A stretch of DNA of 64,000 nt from Pseudomonas citrullilanati (GCF_030580855.1 NZ_JAUQOP010000010.1:62001-126000), one strand, 5' to 3'. Shown: positions 43,399-53,578, counted from the first letter of the stretch. A program made the numbers and translations. The notes: generated by a model not told the origin, from the letters alone.

Positions 43399-44004
43399 AT
43401 GTTGAAAATCGTCCACTTGCTAATGGGCGCAGCTGCCTTGCTGCTGTCCTTCATCCCTAGCCTGGGTTCCGAAGCCACACCTTACCTGCAACACCCCGAT
43501 GCACTGTACCTGGCCTTTTTCGGCCTTCTCAACCTGACCCTCGCGCCCGTTATTCCTAACTGGAACAAAGGTCCACGTCACCAACTGCAAAACCTCGTCA
43601 GCGTCCTGCTGGTACTGGCTGTCGCCCTGCAAACCCTGGCGCTGCTGGCCCCCATGCCGGAAATCGCCGGCCAACCGGCCATTGCGTACAGCCTTGCCAG
43701 CGCATTGCTGGCCGTGGCCGTGCACCTGGGTGTCAGCTTCTACAAGAAGTCGTCGCCCGCTGCGGCACCACAAAACTACGACATGTCCAACCGCGATACC
43801 GGTACCGTGAAGTGGTTCAACACGTCCAAGGGCTTCGGCTTCATTTCCCGGGATTCCGGCGATGACATCTTCGTGCACTTCCGGGCTATCCGGGGCGAAG
43901 GCCATCGCGTCCTGGTGGAAGGCCAACGCGTGGAATTCTCCGTGATGAACCGTGACAAAGGCCTGCAGGCCGAAGACGTGATCGCCGCGCTGCCGCGCCG
44001 CTGA
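43399..44004 (+). CDS. Membrane-anchored cold-shock-domain protein
   Basis: A 201-residue fusion. The N-terminal 115 residues are hydrophobic, with about four spans ([76 protein letters not shown]). A short Lys/Ser/Pro linker follows, then a complete cold-shock domain (about 130-201) with RNP1 KGFGFISR and RNP2 DIFVHF. The ATG at 43399 is the only start giving the membrane part directly; upstream in-frame codons read through an unrelated leader. It ends at a strong bidirectional terminator. RNA or ssDNA binding at the inner membrane is inferred. Confidence 0.88.
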   Translation: MLKIVHLLMGAAALLLSFIPSLGSEATPYLQHPDALYLAFFGLLNLTLAPVIPNWNKGPRHQLQNLVSVLLVLAVALQTLALLAPMPEIAGQPAIAYSLASALLAVAVHLGVSFYKKSSPAAAPQNYDMSNRDTGTVKWFNTSKGFGFISRDSGDDIFVHFRAIRGEGHRVLVEGQRVEFSVMNRDKGLQAEDVIAALPRR

Positions 44005-44013
44005 TCCGGCCGT

Positions 44014-44054
44014 AAAAAAACCGCGATGCAGCCTGGCTGCTCGCGGTTTTTTTT
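44014..44054. terminator. Bidirectional intrinsic terminator
   Basis: AACCGCGA...TCGCGGTT with an inner GCAGC/GCTGC extension, flanked by A7 and T8. It separates the convergent cold-shock membrane protein gene and slyX. Confidence 0.93.
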
Positions 44055-44074
44055 GGCCTGGCAAACGCTGCCGG

Positions 44075-44281
44075 TCAGTAATGCGGAGGCGGCGCCTCTT
44101 CTTCGAAAGACTCGAATTGCCCGGCCATTTCTTCCTGGCGCTTGAGCAGGGCTGCCATCTGTAGCTGCAAACGCTCGACCACGCGCTGTTGTTCCACCAG
44201 CACATCGTTCAATGCCTGGATGGTGTCATCCTGAAACGCCAGGCGGCTTTCCAGATCGGTGACACGGTCTTCAAGGTTCAT
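44075..44281 (-). CDS. slyX: SlyX family protein
   Basis: Short coiled-coil protein of 68 residues, from [49 protein letters not shown]; the C-terminal PPPHY is the family signature. The function is unknown. It follows the HIT gene by 4 bases, so the two are probably co-transcribed. Confidence 0.93.
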   Translation of the reverse strand: MNLEDRVTDLESRLAFQDDTIQALNDVLVEQQRVVERLQLQMAALLKRQEEMAGQFESFEEEAPPPHY

Positions 44282-44285
44282 GGTT

Positions 44286-44711
44286 TCAACCCTCCAGAAA
44301 CTTGAAATCATCGGTCAACGCCATGCGCAAGCGTTCGCGAATGGCGCTCACCTGCTCGTCATTATAAGGCCGGGCCGGGTGTTTGCCCCAGACTGGCGCC
44401 GGCCAGGCGGCATCGTCGCGTTTGCGCACGATGACATGCATGTGCAATTGGCTGACAACGTTACCCAAGGTCGCCACGTTGAGCTTGTCGGCATCGAACG
44501 AATCCTTGAGCGTCTCGGCCAACGCTGTGGTTTCTTTCCACAGTTGCCGCTGGTCGGTGTCATCCAATTGAAACAATTCGCTGATATTTTCCCGCCGCGG
44601 CACGAGGATGAACCACGGGTAATTCGAATCGTTGGACAAGAGCAGCCGGCACAGCGGGAAATCGCCGATCGGCAATGTGTCTTGTTGCAGTCGTGGATCT
44701 AAGGCAAACAC
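44286..44711 (-). CDS. HIT-family nucleotide-binding protein
   Basis: Histidine-triad protein of 141 residues. A GTG start is chosen because AGGAG lies 8 bases upstream and it gives the usual [17 protein letters not shown] terminus; an ATG at 44771 is possible but lacks a ribosome site. The triad reads QLHMHVIVR, where the third position is Ile, as in other proteobacterial members of this branch. Probable nucleotide hydrolase or transferase, substrate unknown. Operon with slyX. Confidence 0.88.
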   Translation of the reverse strand: MFALDPRLQQDTLPIGDFPLCRLLLSNDSNYPWFILVPRRENISELFQLDDTDQRQLWKETTALAETLKDSFDADKLNVATLGNVVSQLHMHVIVRKRDDAAWPAPVWGKHPARPYNDEQVSAIRERLRMALTDDFKFLEG

Positions 44712-45601
44712 CGTGCGCACTCCTGGATATTGATGGGTCCGGCTGGCAGCCATACAGGCCAGCGTCGACACAGACCGGCAGCATACCTGTGAACGGCGGG
44801 CGGTTCACGAGGCACTCGCGATTCAGGCATCGTTGCTCTTTTTTCTTCGGCGGATGTTCCAGAATCGGCATGGACGAGGCGGCCTTCGCACCAATTCGGC
44901 GCAACACCGCTGATTCGGCCCGACAGCAGCGTCCCAGGGCCCGGGAAACTCGCCCGCGCTGTCAGATTTTCGTACAGCTTGAAAATTTTTTGCACCAAAA
45001 CAGCACAGTGCGTCTACGCTCAGTGCACGAAGCATCCGGGATTTACTCACTCAATGGGGTGAACCGGTAACGTTTTTGGTTGTCGCGCTCCGCTTCGTGA
45101 CGTCAAACACGAGAGCCGGACGGTCGTCAACTCTATTTAAAACAAGGCCTTTGGGCCCCGGTTTCATGAGGTTTCACCGCGTCAATCGGCAAGATGTGAA
45201 AAAAATGTAAACGAAATTCGGATTTGTGCATGCTTGTTGCATTCATCCCCACCATCGTCCAAGGGGCTCGCCGGAAGCGGAACCCGAAGACTTGAGAATT
45301 AAAGTGGCAAGGCTGCCCTCAAGGAGCATCAAGCGCGGTAATGACGGACTCTTTACACCGATGCCGGAACATAAAACGACCTTAAGAAGTTGTGAATCCG
45401 ATTGCGTTGGGTCAGCCGAAATACGACATGGATCGAGCCATTGGCGACATGGTCGTAAAGAAGCTGAAAGGTTGTATGGGCAAGTATCGCCAATAGGGTC
45501 GGCGTGATATAAGTTTGCGCCGACACAAAAAGAAAGAGCCGCCCAGATAATAAAACAGGTGGGACGGCAGTACTCTTCTAAAACCAAAGGAGCAAATCAC
45601 G
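44712..45601. promoter_or_regulatory. Long divergent regulatory region (HIT gene / porin)
   Basis: 890 bases without a convincing gene. Close to the porin lies an A-rich, unstructured leader: AAAAAGAAAGA near 45526, then ATAATAAAA near 45547, which resemble Hfq/Crc target runs, then AAGGAG before the start codon. A short dyad ATGC-TTGTT-GCAT is at 45230-45242. A 34-codon GTG frame lies at 45392-45496. The middle is moderately AT-rich (for example CTATTTAAAAC near 45131), consistent with promoters. Confidence 0.5.
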
Positions 45602-46930
45602 ATGCGCGTGATGAAGTGGAGCATGATCGCACTGGCCGTTGCTGCAGCAGCCAGTACTCAAATGGCTACGGCCGCACCTTTTGTAACCGACCAGTCTGAA
45701 GCCAAGGGCTTTGTTGAAGATGCCAGCGCCAAACTGCTGCTGCGCAACTACTACTTCAACCGTGACCGCAAAGACGGCGCGACCGATCAGAAAGACTGGA
45801 CCCAAGGCATCTGGGGCAACTTCAACTCCGGTTACACCCAAGGTACCGTTGGCGTCGGCATCGATGCATTCGGTTACCTGGCAGTGAAACTGGACGGTGG
45901 CGATGGCACCGGCGGCACCGGCAACATGAGCCGCGATGCCGATGGTGACGTCAACGACAGCCAAGGTAAAGCCGGCGCAGCCGTCAAGTTCCGCATCTCC
46001 AAGACCGAGCTGAAAATCGGTGACCAGCAGCCAAGCACCGCTCCAGTGTTCGCTGTCGGTGGTTCCCGCATCCTGCCGCAAACTGCCAGTGGCTTCCAAC
46101 TGCAGAGCAGCGAGATCAAAGACCTGGACCTCGAAGCCGGTCACTTCTACTCGGCTACCAGCCAGGACCGCAATGCCCGTAACGGCGGCCTGTATGCAAC
46201 CTACGCCGGCGTGGAAGCCAACTCCATCGACTACGCCGGTGGCAAGTACTCCATCACCGACAACCTGAGCGCATCGATCTACGGCGCCCAGCTGGAAGAC
46301 ATCTGGAACCAGTACTACGGCAACCTGAACTACACCATCCCAATGGGTGGCGATCAGTCGCTGAACCTGGACGGTAACATCTACCGCACCACCGACACTG
46401 GTAGCTCCAAGGCCGGTGACATCAGCAACACCGCGTTCTCCCTGGCAGCGGCTTTCTCGTTCCTGAAAGCGCACACCATCACCGTGGCCTTCCAGAAAAT
46501 CAACGGCGACACGCCATTCGACTACATCGGCGTGGGTACCAACAACCGCGGCGGCGACTCGATCTTCCTCGCCAACTCCATCCAGTACTCCGACTTCAAC
46601 GCCCCTGGCGAGAAGTCTGCCCAGATCCGTTACGATCTGAAAATGGCCGAGTACGGCGTTCCAGGCCTGAGCTTCATGACCCGCTACGTCAAAGGTTGGG
46701 ACATCGACGGCACCAACACCCCAGCAGGCAGCCCTTACGCCGGCCTGTACGGTGAAGACGGCAAGCACAACGAAACCAACTTCGAAGCCAAGTACGTTGT
46801 TCAGTCTGGCCCGGCGAAAGATCTTTCCTTCCGTGTTCGTCAAGCCTGGCACTACGCTAACGCTGACGAAGGTGAAGGCGATATCAAAGAGTTCCGCCTG
46901 ATCGTCGACTACCCGATTTCGGTTCTGTAA
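45602..46930 (+). CDS. OprD-family outer-membrane porin
   Basis: Substrate-specific 18-strand porin of 442 residues with a Sec signal (about 1-24, ...STQMATA-APF). Family features: early DQSEAKGFVEDASAKLLLRNYYFNRD, GTVGVGIDAFGYLAVKLDGG, SRILPQTASGFQLQSSEIKDLDLEAGHFYS and the C-terminal strand EFRLIVDYPISVL. Alternating amphipathic strands run through the chain. OprD members of this type usually import basic amino acids or small carboxylates; I cannot fix the substrate. It is a single gene with AAGGAG ribosome site and a strong terminator. Codon use is strongly biased, which suggests high expression. Confidence 0.93.
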   Translation: MRVMKWSMIALAVAAAASTQMATAAPFVTDQSEAKGFVEDASAKLLLRNYYFNRDRKDGATDQKDWTQGIWGNFNSGYTQGTVGVGIDAFGYLAVKLDGGDGTGGTGNMSRDADGDVNDSQGKAGAAVKFRISKTELKIGDQQPSTAPVFAVGGSRILPQTASGFQLQSSEIKDLDLEAGHFYSATSQDRNARNGGLYATYAGVEANSIDYAGGKYSITDNLSASIYGAQLEDIWNQYYGNLNYTIPMGGDQSLNLDGNIYRTTDTGSSKAGDISNTAFSLAAAFSFLKAHTITVAFQKINGDTPFDYIGVGTNNRGGDSIFLANSIQYSDFNAPGEKSAQIRYDLKMAEYGVPGLSFMTRYVKGWDIDGTNTPAGSPYAGLYGEDGKHNETNFEAKYVVQSGPAKDLSFRVRQAWHYANADEGEGDIKEFRLIVDYPISVL

Positions 46931-46959
46931 TTGCCGAAAGTGAGTTCGCGGTAATCAAA

Positions 46960-46989
46960 AAAAAGGCCCATCTTCGGATGGGCCTTTTT
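46960..46989 (+). terminator. Intrinsic terminator of the porin gene
   Basis: GGCCCATC-TTCG-GATGGGCC with a UUCG tetraloop, flanked by A-run and TTTTT. It is bidirectional and also closes mscS from the other side. Confidence 0.95.
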
Positions 46990-47024
46990 CATGGCTGCTT
47001 ATTCATCGACGCCTGGCCAACAGG

Positions 47025-47858
47025 TCAGGATTCCTGAACCACTCGAATCACGCGCTGTGGAAACGGAATATCGATCCCCGCATCCTTCAGACGGTCCCGG
47101 GCCTGTTCATTCAACATGAACATCACGCTCCAGTAATCCGCTGTCTTCACCCAGATCCGCAACGACACCGTGATCGAACTGTCACCCAAGGTGGAAATCA
47201 CCGCTTCAGGCGCCGGATCGGCCAATACGCGCTCATCCTTCGCCAGGTCCAGCAGCACCTGCCGGGCCTTTTGCAGGTCCGCCTGGTAATCCACGCCAAC
47301 GTCGAACACCACCTTGCGGGTGGGCTGGCGATTGGTGTTGGTGATGATGCCGTTCGACAGGTTGCCGTTGGGCACGATGACGGTCTTGTTGTCGCCAGTG
47401 CGCAGTACGGTGTGGAAGATCTGGATCGCATCGACGGTCCCGGCAACGCCCTGGGCCTCGATCCAGTCGCCGATGCGGAATGGACGGAACAGCAGGATCA
47501 GCACGCCACCGGCGAAATTCGCCAGGCTGCCCTGCAAGGCCAAACCGATCGCCAGGCCCGCCGCACCGATGGCAGCGACGAACGAGGTGGTTTCGACACC
47601 GATCATCGAGGCGACACTGACAATCAGCAATATCTTCAAGATGATGTTGGCCAGGGTACTGATAAACCCTTGCAAGGCCAGGTCGGCGTTGCGCAAGGCC
47701 AGCAACGCGCCCAATTTCTGCGTCACCTTGTTGATCAACCACCAGCCGATGGCCAGCGTGATGATCGCCAGCAGCACCCGGCTGCCATATTCCATGATCA
47801 TCGGGATCCAGGCCTGGGACGCCTTGACCAGGTGATCCACTTCAGCGTTCAAGTCCAT
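47025..47858 (-). CDS. mscS: Small-conductance mechanosensitive channel
   Basis: MscS-family channel of 277 residues that releases solutes on hypo-osmotic shock. Three N-terminal spans; the pore helix is the Gly/Ala-rich SFVAAIGAAGLAIGLALQGSLANFAGGVLIL (about 90-120). The beta domain starts at RPFRIGDWIEAQGVAGTVDAIQIF, and the C-terminal alpha/beta domain ends at FPQRVIRVVQES. Length and motifs match E. coli MscS. It is convergent with the porin gene. Confidence 0.94.
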   Translation of the reverse strand: MDLNAEVDHLVKASQAWIPMIMEYGSRVLLAIITLAIGWWLINKVTQKLGALLALRNADLALQGFISTLANIILKILLIVSVASMIGVETTSFVAAIGAAGLAIGLALQGSLANFAGGVLILLFRPFRIGDWIEAQGVAGTVDAIQIFHTVLRTGDNKTVIVPNGNLSNGIITNTNRQPTRKVVFDVGVDYQADLQKARQVLLDLAKDERVLADPAPEAVISTLGDSSITVSLRIWVKTADYWSVMFMLNEQARDRLKDAGIDIPFPQRVIRVVQES

Positions 47859-47900
47859 CTCATTCTCCTTAGTCCTGTTATCGAAAACAGTTCGAATACA

Positions 47901-48030
47901 TTGTGGCGAGGGGATTTATCCCCGCTGGGCTGCGCAGCAGCCCGTCAAAGCCAATTGCATCGAGCTGACACGCCACGGTGGCGGCTTTAGGGCTGCCAGG
48001 CAGCCCAGCGGGGATAAATCCCCTCGCCAC
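47901..48030. repeat. REP pair, family B
   Basis: TTGTGGCGAGGGGATTTATC and its inverse (end truncated by one or two bases), with GCTGCGCAGCAGC internal dyads. It lies between yajQ and mscS. Confidence 0.9.
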
Positions 48031-48049
48031 GGTTATGCGGCAACCGGGA

Positions 48050-48535
48050 TCAGTCGCGGAAGTTGTTGAATTGCAGCGGCATGCCGAATTCCTTGCCGCG
48101 CAGCGCCGCAATGGCCTCCTGCAGGTCGTCACGCTTCTTGCCGGTCACCCGGACCTGCTCGCCCTGGATGGCCGCTTGCACCTTGAGCTTGGCGTCCTTG
48201 ATGTGAGCGACGATCTTCTTCGCCAGTTCCTTGTCGATGCCTTCCTTGAGCACGGCTTCCTGCTTCATCAGCTTGCCCGAGGCGAAGGCGTCCTTGACCT
48301 CGAGGCACTGCACATCGATCTTGCGCTTGACCAGCGCGAGCTTGAGGATCTCGATCATCGCCTCGAGCTGGAAATCGGCTTCGGCGGTCAGGTTGACGGT
48401 CAGGTCCTTTTCCTTGAACTCGAAACTGCCCTTGCCCTTGAGGTCATAGCGACGGTCGAGTTCCTTGACGGCGTTTTCAACGGCGTTGGTGACTTCGTGT
48501 TTGTCCAGTTCGGATACCACGTCGAATGACGGCAT
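48050..48535 (-). CDS. yajQ: YajQ-family nucleotide-binding protein
   Basis: A 161-residue protein from [34 protein letters not shown], with two ferredoxin-like folds and [37 protein letters not shown] at the C-terminus. YajQ proteins bind cyclic di-GMP or nucleic acid in some bacteria. An in-frame start 12 codons earlier is not favoured. It is divergent from panE. Confidence 0.94.
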   Translation of the reverse strand: MPSFDVVSELDKHEVTNAVENAVKELDRRYDLKGKGSFEFKEKDLTVNLTAEADFQLEAMIEILKLALVKRKIDVQCLEVKDAFASGKLMKQEAVLKEGIDKELAKKIVAHIKDAKLKVQAAIQGEQVRVTGKKRDDLQEAIAALRGKEFGMPLQFNNFRD

Positions 48536-48631
48536 GTAGTGTTCTCCAATAAAAAGGCGCGCCGGTAACAAAGGCGCGCGCTTGGCTTGTGGTTAAAATC
48601 GGGCTCATTATAACGGGTCTTTCCCGACTGA

Positions 48632-49594
<963 letters not shown>

Positions 49595-49639
49595 GCAGCG
49601 GCTACGCTGGCCCCGTATTCCTTTTTAGCGACGACCCAG

Positions 49640-51676
49640 ATGCCATTGCGCCAGCGCCTTGAGAACCTTCCGGTCGGCCAGAAACTGCTGGCCGCCCTGT
49701 TGGTGTTATTGACCACTGTCCTGCTGGTGGCCAACCTGACCTTTATCAGCGCCGCCTACTACATCTCCCAGGAAAGCATGGCGCCCCAGGCCTTGCAGAC
49801 CATCGGCCGGCTGGTGGCGAACCCGAGCCTGATCTCCGATGCCGTGCAGTCGCCCCAGAGCGCCAAGCGCCTGCTCGATGAACTCAACAGCTACGCCCCG
49901 CTTCGGGCGGCGGCCCTGTATGACGGCCAGGGTGAACGCCTCGCGCAGTTGCAACAGGGTGAAAAGCTCAAGCTGCCGGACCATTTCCGCAAAGTGCAGG
50001 CCTGGCAGGCCGGTGAGTTTCGCAGCAACCAGGTCATCACCCTGCCCCGCCCCGGCACGGAGCCCGGACACTTGCTCCTGGTGGCCAGCAGCGAACTGCC
50101 CACTGCGTTCTACACCGGGACCCTGACCGCCAGCCTGGGCATCCTGATCTTCAGCGTATTGCTGTGGCTGGTCATCGCCCAGCAGATCAAGCGCCTGATC
50201 ACCCAGCCGATTCATCAACTCGAAGAGCTCTCGCGCCAGGTCACCCGCGAGGAGAACTACGCCCTGCGTGCCGCACGGGGCAACCATGATGAAATCGGCA
50301 GCCTGGCCGAGGCGTTCAACACCATGCTGTCGCGGATCGAAGCCCGGGAGCAGCAGCTCAAGCGCGCACGGGACGATTCCCAGGCCGCCTACGACCAGGC
50401 CCAGGGCCTGGCGGAAGAAACCCGCCACACCAATCGCAAGCTGGAACTGGAAGTCCAGGTGCGCAGCAAGATCGAGAAGAAGCTCACCGGCTTCCAGAAT
50501 TACCTCAACAGCATCATCGACTCCATGCCGTCGGCGCTGATCGCCCTCGACGAACAGCTCTACGTCACCCAATGGAACCAGGAGGCCAGCGCCCTCTCCG
50601 GCACCCGCCTGGACGAGGCGCTGAACCAACCGATTTTCCTTGCCTTCGAGCCCCTCAAGCCGTACCTGCCCCAGCTCAAGCAGACCGTCGAGCAACACAC
50701 GGTGGCCAAGATCGAACGCGTCACCTGGACCAAGGACGACGAGGCCCGCCACTACGCCCTGACGTTCTATCCGCTGATGGGCGGCGCCGGGCGCGGGGTG
50801 GTGATCCGTATCGATGACATCACCCAGCGCCTGTCCCTGGAAGAAATGATGGTGCAATCGGAGAAAATGCTCTCGGTCGGTGGCCTCGCGGCGGGCATGG
50901 CCCACGAGATCAACAATCCCCTGGGGGCGATCCTGCACAACGTGCAGAACATCCGCCGGCGCCTGTCGCCGGACCTGCCGAAGAACCTGGAACAGGCCGA
51001 GCAACTGGGCATCGAGCTGCAAGTGGTCAATCGCTACCTGCAGGGCCGGGAGATCCCGCAGCTGCTCGACGGCATCCAGCAGGCCGGCGCCCGGGCCGCG
51101 AAGATCGTCACCCACATGCTCAGTTTCAGCCGTCGCAGCACCCGGCAAATGGCACCTTGCGACCTGCCCGCGCTGATCGACCAGGCGGTGGAAATCGCCG
51201 GCAACGACTTCGACCTGGCGATCGGCTTCGACTTCAAGGGCCAGGCGATCATCCGCCAGTTCGACCCGAACCTGGGCCCCGTCCCCGGGACCGCCAACGA
51301 ACTGGAACAGGTGCTGCTCAACCTGCTGAAGAACGCCGCCCAGGCGATCCACCAACGCCAGGACGACAGCGAACCCGGGCGCATCATCCTGCGCACGCGG
51401 CTGAATCCGCCGTGGGCAGAGATCCAGGTCGAGGACAACGGCATCGGCATGAGCGAGAACGTGCGCAAGCGCACCTTCGAACCGTTCTTCACCACCAAGG
51501 AGATCGGCCAGGGCACCGGCCTGGGGCTGTCGGTGTCGTACTTCATCATCACCAACAACCACAAGGGCCAGATGGAAGTGCAATCGGCGCCGGGCCAGGG
51601 CACCTGCTTCACCTTGCGCCTGCCCTTGGCCGGCACATCCCTCACCCAGCAGGAAAACATACAACTGGAGCGTTGA
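49640..51676 (+). CDS. Membrane sensor histidine kinase (HAMP-PAS-HisKA)
   Basis: Orphan-looking kinase of 678 residues. Spans at about 15-40 and 160-180 enclose a periplasmic sensor. Then come HAMP (about 180-235), a coiled coil, PAS (about 290-395: NSIIDSMPSALIALDEQLYVTQWNQEASALSG) and the kinase core. The H-box is AAGMAHEINNPLGAIL, the N-box LLNLLKNAAQAI, and the G-boxes VEDNGIGMSENV and GTGLGLSVSYFI. No response regulator gene is adjacent; downstream is an adenosyltransferase after 2 bases. The signal is unknown. Confidence 0.88.
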   Translation: MPLRQRLENLPVGQKLLAALLVLLTTVLLVANLTFISAAYYISQESMAPQALQTIGRLVANPSLISDAVQSPQSAKRLLDELNSYAPLRAAALYDGQGERLAQLQQGEKLKLPDHFRKVQAWQAGEFRSNQVITLPRPGTEPGHLLLVASSELPTAFYTGTLTASLGILIFSVLLWLVIAQQIKRLITQPIHQLEELSRQVTREENYALRAARGNHDEIGSLAEAFNTMLSRIEAREQQLKRARDDSQAAYDQAQGLAEETRHTNRKLELEVQVRSKIEKKLTGFQNYLNSIIDSMPSALIALDEQLYVTQWNQEASALSGTRLDEALNQPIFLAFEPLKPYLPQLKQTVEQHTVAKIERVTWTKDDEARHYALTFYPLMGGAGRGVVIRIDDITQRLSLEEMMVQSEKMLSVGGLAAGMAHEINNPLGAILHNVQNIRRRLSPDLPKNLEQAEQLGIELQVVNRYLQGREIPQLLDGIQQAGARAAKIVTHMLSFSRRSTRQMAPCDLPALIDQAVEIAGNDFDLAIGFDFKGQAIIRQFDPNLGPVPGTANELEQVLLNLLKNAAQAIHQRQDDSEPGRIILRTRLNPPWAEIQVEDNGIGMSENVRKRTFEPFFTTKEIGQGTGLGLSVSYFIITNNHKGQMEVQSAPGQGTCFTLRLPLAGTSLTQQENIQLER

Positions 51677-51678
51677 GC

Positions 51679-52260
51679 ATGGGCTTTCGCCTGTCGAAGA
51701 TTTACACCCGCACCGGCGACACCGGTGAAACCGGGCTGGGCGATGGTCGCCGCGTGGCGAAGGACCACCCACGGGTCGAAGCCATCGGCGAAGTGGATAC
51801 CCTGAACAGCCAACTGGGCTTGTTGCTGGCCGGGCTTGCCGCTGAAACCGCTCGCTACCCGGCCCTGGCGGAGGTCATCGAGGTCTTGGCGCCTTGCCAG
51901 CATCGGCTGTTCGACCTCGGTGGCGAACTGGCGATGCCGGCCTACCAGGCCTTGAGCACCGCCGAAGTCGAGCGACTGGAAGCGGCGATCGACCGGTGGA
52001 ACGAGGCGCTCGGGCCCCTGGAGAACTTCATCCTGCCCGGTGGCTCGACCCTGGTGGCCCAGGCCCACGTCTGTCGCAGCCTCGCCCGCGGTGCCGAGCG
52101 CCGCTGCCAACAATTGAACGCCGTGGAACCCCTGGCCGGGCCAGGCCTGGCCTATATCAACCGGTTATCGGACCTGTTGTTCGTGGCGGCGCGGATCATC
52201 GCCCGGCACCAGGGGGTGGCGGAAGTGCTGTGGGAGGCGGCGGCCAAGCCTGGGAGTTGA
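51679..52260 (+). CDS. PduO-type ATP:cob(I)alamin adenosyltransferase
   Basis: Converts cob(I)alamin to adenosylcobalamin. It has 193 residues with N-terminal RLSKIYTRTGDTGETGLGDGRRVAKDHPRVEAIGEVDTLNSQLG (ATP site), FDLGGELAMP and the C-terminal RSLARGAERR...YINRLSDLLFVAARI. It starts 2 bases after the kinase stop, so the two are likely co-transcribed although functionally unrelated. I do not assign a symbol because cobA/pduO names are used inconsistently. Confidence 0.92.
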   Translation: MGFRLSKIYTRTGDTGETGLGDGRRVAKDHPRVEAIGEVDTLNSQLGLLLAGLAAETARYPALAEVIEVLAPCQHRLFDLGGELAMPAYQALSTAEVERLEAAIDRWNEALGPLENFILPGGSTLVAQAHVCRSLARGAERRCQQLNAVEPLAGPGLAYINRLSDLLFVAARIIARHQGVAEVLWEAAAKPGS

Positions 52261-52290
52261 TCGAAGAGATGTATCGCCAGTCAGGCCGCC

Positions 52291-52386
52291 TTCGCGAGCA
52301 AGCCCGCTCCCACATTGGATCTGCGTCAGACACAGAACTTGTGTTCACCACCGATCATAGTGGGGGAGCGGGCTTGCTCGCGAAGG
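52291..52386. repeat. REP pair, family A variant, inverted order
   Basis: CGCGAGCAAGCCCGCTCCCAC then GGGGAGCGGGCTTGCTCGCG: the arms are in the order opposite to most copies. It lies between the adenosyltransferase and mutT genes, which are convergent. Confidence 0.88.
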
Positions 52387-52408
52387 GCCCCGCAGCCACA
52401 CCACAAAA

Positions 52409-53353
52409 TCAAGCTTCAGGCCAAAACGCCCGGATACCCGCCACACCCTGCGCCCCGGCTTCCCAGGCCTTCTGCCGCTCGCCAGGCCCCACCCCGCCCA
52501 ACAGATAGACCGGCTTGTTGAAACCCTCGATCAGCCGGGTCGCCTCGGCCCACCCCAACGGCTGGGCCTCGGGATGGGTCTGGGTCGGCTGGACCGGCGA
52601 GAGCGTCACGAAATCCACGTCCATCTGCTGCGCCAGGGACAGTTCCTCGGCGTCATGGCAGGAGGCCGCCAGCCAGCGCTCCTTGCCGAACGGTCGACCG
52701 GCCGCCGCATGCTTGCGCAACTGCGCAGCGGTGATGTGCCAGCCGGCGGACGGGAAATCCCCCAGCCATTCGAATGGCCCCTTGAGCATCAACTGCGCCT
52801 TGCCAGCGCACAGCCCCACCGCATCCACCGCCAGGTCGCGGTACTGCGGGTCATAGCCGCTGGGCGCGCGTAGCTGGACCAGCTTGATCCCGCCGGCGAT
52901 CGCCTTCTGCATGCCGCGCAACAAGGCCGGCGTTTCCAGGCCCTCGGGGGTGATCAGGTAGTCGCCCGGCAAACGGGCCGCCGCCACGATTGTCTGGTTG
53001 GCGGCCGGGAACTCGTAGTTCGTCAGTTCGCGCGCCGTCACCCAGGCCAGCGGCTGCCCTTCGGCGCCATGGGGTTCGCCGGTGAACGCCGAGACTTCCC
53101 AGACATCCAGCAACACCTGTTTGTCGGGGTAATCGTGACGCACCTTGATCAATGGCCGGGCGCCACCGACCACAATGCCCAACTCTTCATGAAGCTCCCG
53201 GGCCAGGGCCGTTTCAACGGACTCATCCGCCTCGACCTTGCCACCGGGAAACTCCCACAGGCCGCCCTGGTGCTGGGTGTCGGCCCGCCGGGCGATCAGG
53301 ATCCTGCCGCCGGCGTCGCGAATGACCGCCGCCGCTACGTGTACTCGTTTCAC
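52409..53353 (-). CDS. mutT: MutT-type Nudix hydrolase fused to a thiamine-phosphate-synthase-like domain
   Basis: A 314-residue two-domain protein. Residues 1-130 form the Nudix domain, with the full Nudix box GGKVEADESVETALARELHEELGI, expected to hydrolyse 8-oxo-dGTP. Residues about 135-314 form a TIM-barrel like ThiE/TenI (GIKLVQLRAP, WHITAAQLRK, DVDFVTLSPVQPTQTHP, LGGVGPG). The start is GTG, with AGGAAG upstream. This fusion is common in Pseudomonas as I recall; the role of the second domain is unclear. Confidence 0.92.
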   Translation of the reverse strand: MKRVHVAAAVIRDAGGRILIARRADTQHQGGLWEFPGGKVEADESVETALARELHEELGIVVGGARPLIKVRHDYPDKQVLLDVWEVSAFTGEPHGAEGQPLAWVTARELTNYEFPAANQTIVAAARLPGDYLITPEGLETPALLRGMQKAIAGGIKLVQLRAPSGYDPQYRDLAVDAVGLCAGKAQLMLKGPFEWLGDFPSAGWHITAAQLRKHAAAGRPFGKERWLAASCHDAEELSLAQQMDVDFVTLSPVQPTQTHPEAQPLGWAEATRLIEGFNKPVYLLGGVGPGERQKAWEAGAQGVAGIRAFWPEA

Positions 53354-53389
53354 TGCGCTGCTTCCTCCAGGCCGGCCTGTTGCCAGGCC

Positions 53390-53536
53390 TTACGCCGGCC
53401 GTTGGTAAAGGATTTCAACATAGGCCACATCGACCGCCGGCAGTTCCACCTGAACGGCTCCGCCTGGGAGTTCGCAGGAACCACCGGAAATGGGCTGTCT
53501 GTGCGCCAAGTCGCCTTCGAGCAGGCCCGCTCCCAC
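53390..53536 (-). pseudogene. 48-codon open frame beginning in a REP, possible gene remnant
   Basis: A short minus-strand frame from GTG to TAA between argJ and mutT. The first codons come from a REP arm (GTGGGAGCGGGCCTGCTCG); the rest reads EGDLAHRQPISGGSCELPGG...VEILYQRPA. The end looks like a real protein C-terminus with alternating hydrophobic residues. It may be what remains of a gene lost from this spot or a short fused frame. The function is unknown and expression uncertain. Confidence 0.35.
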
Positions 53537-53578
53537 CGGACTTCACAAGACCTCCTGGGAGCGAGCCTGCTCGCGAAG
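53516..53578. repeat. REP pair, family A variant, short spacer
   Basis: TTCGAGCAGGCCCGCTCCCACC and GGGAGCGAGCCTGCTCGCGAA as inverted arms only about 20 bases apart, between argJ and the small frame near mutT. Confidence 0.85.

Noticed and set aside
45226..45507. 93-codon frame upstream of the porin
   Set aside because: His/Arg/Ser-rich translation without family features and no Shine-Dalgarno; part of a leader region.
49706..51772. 688-codon frame antisense to the sensor kinase
   Set aside because: Composition shadow only.
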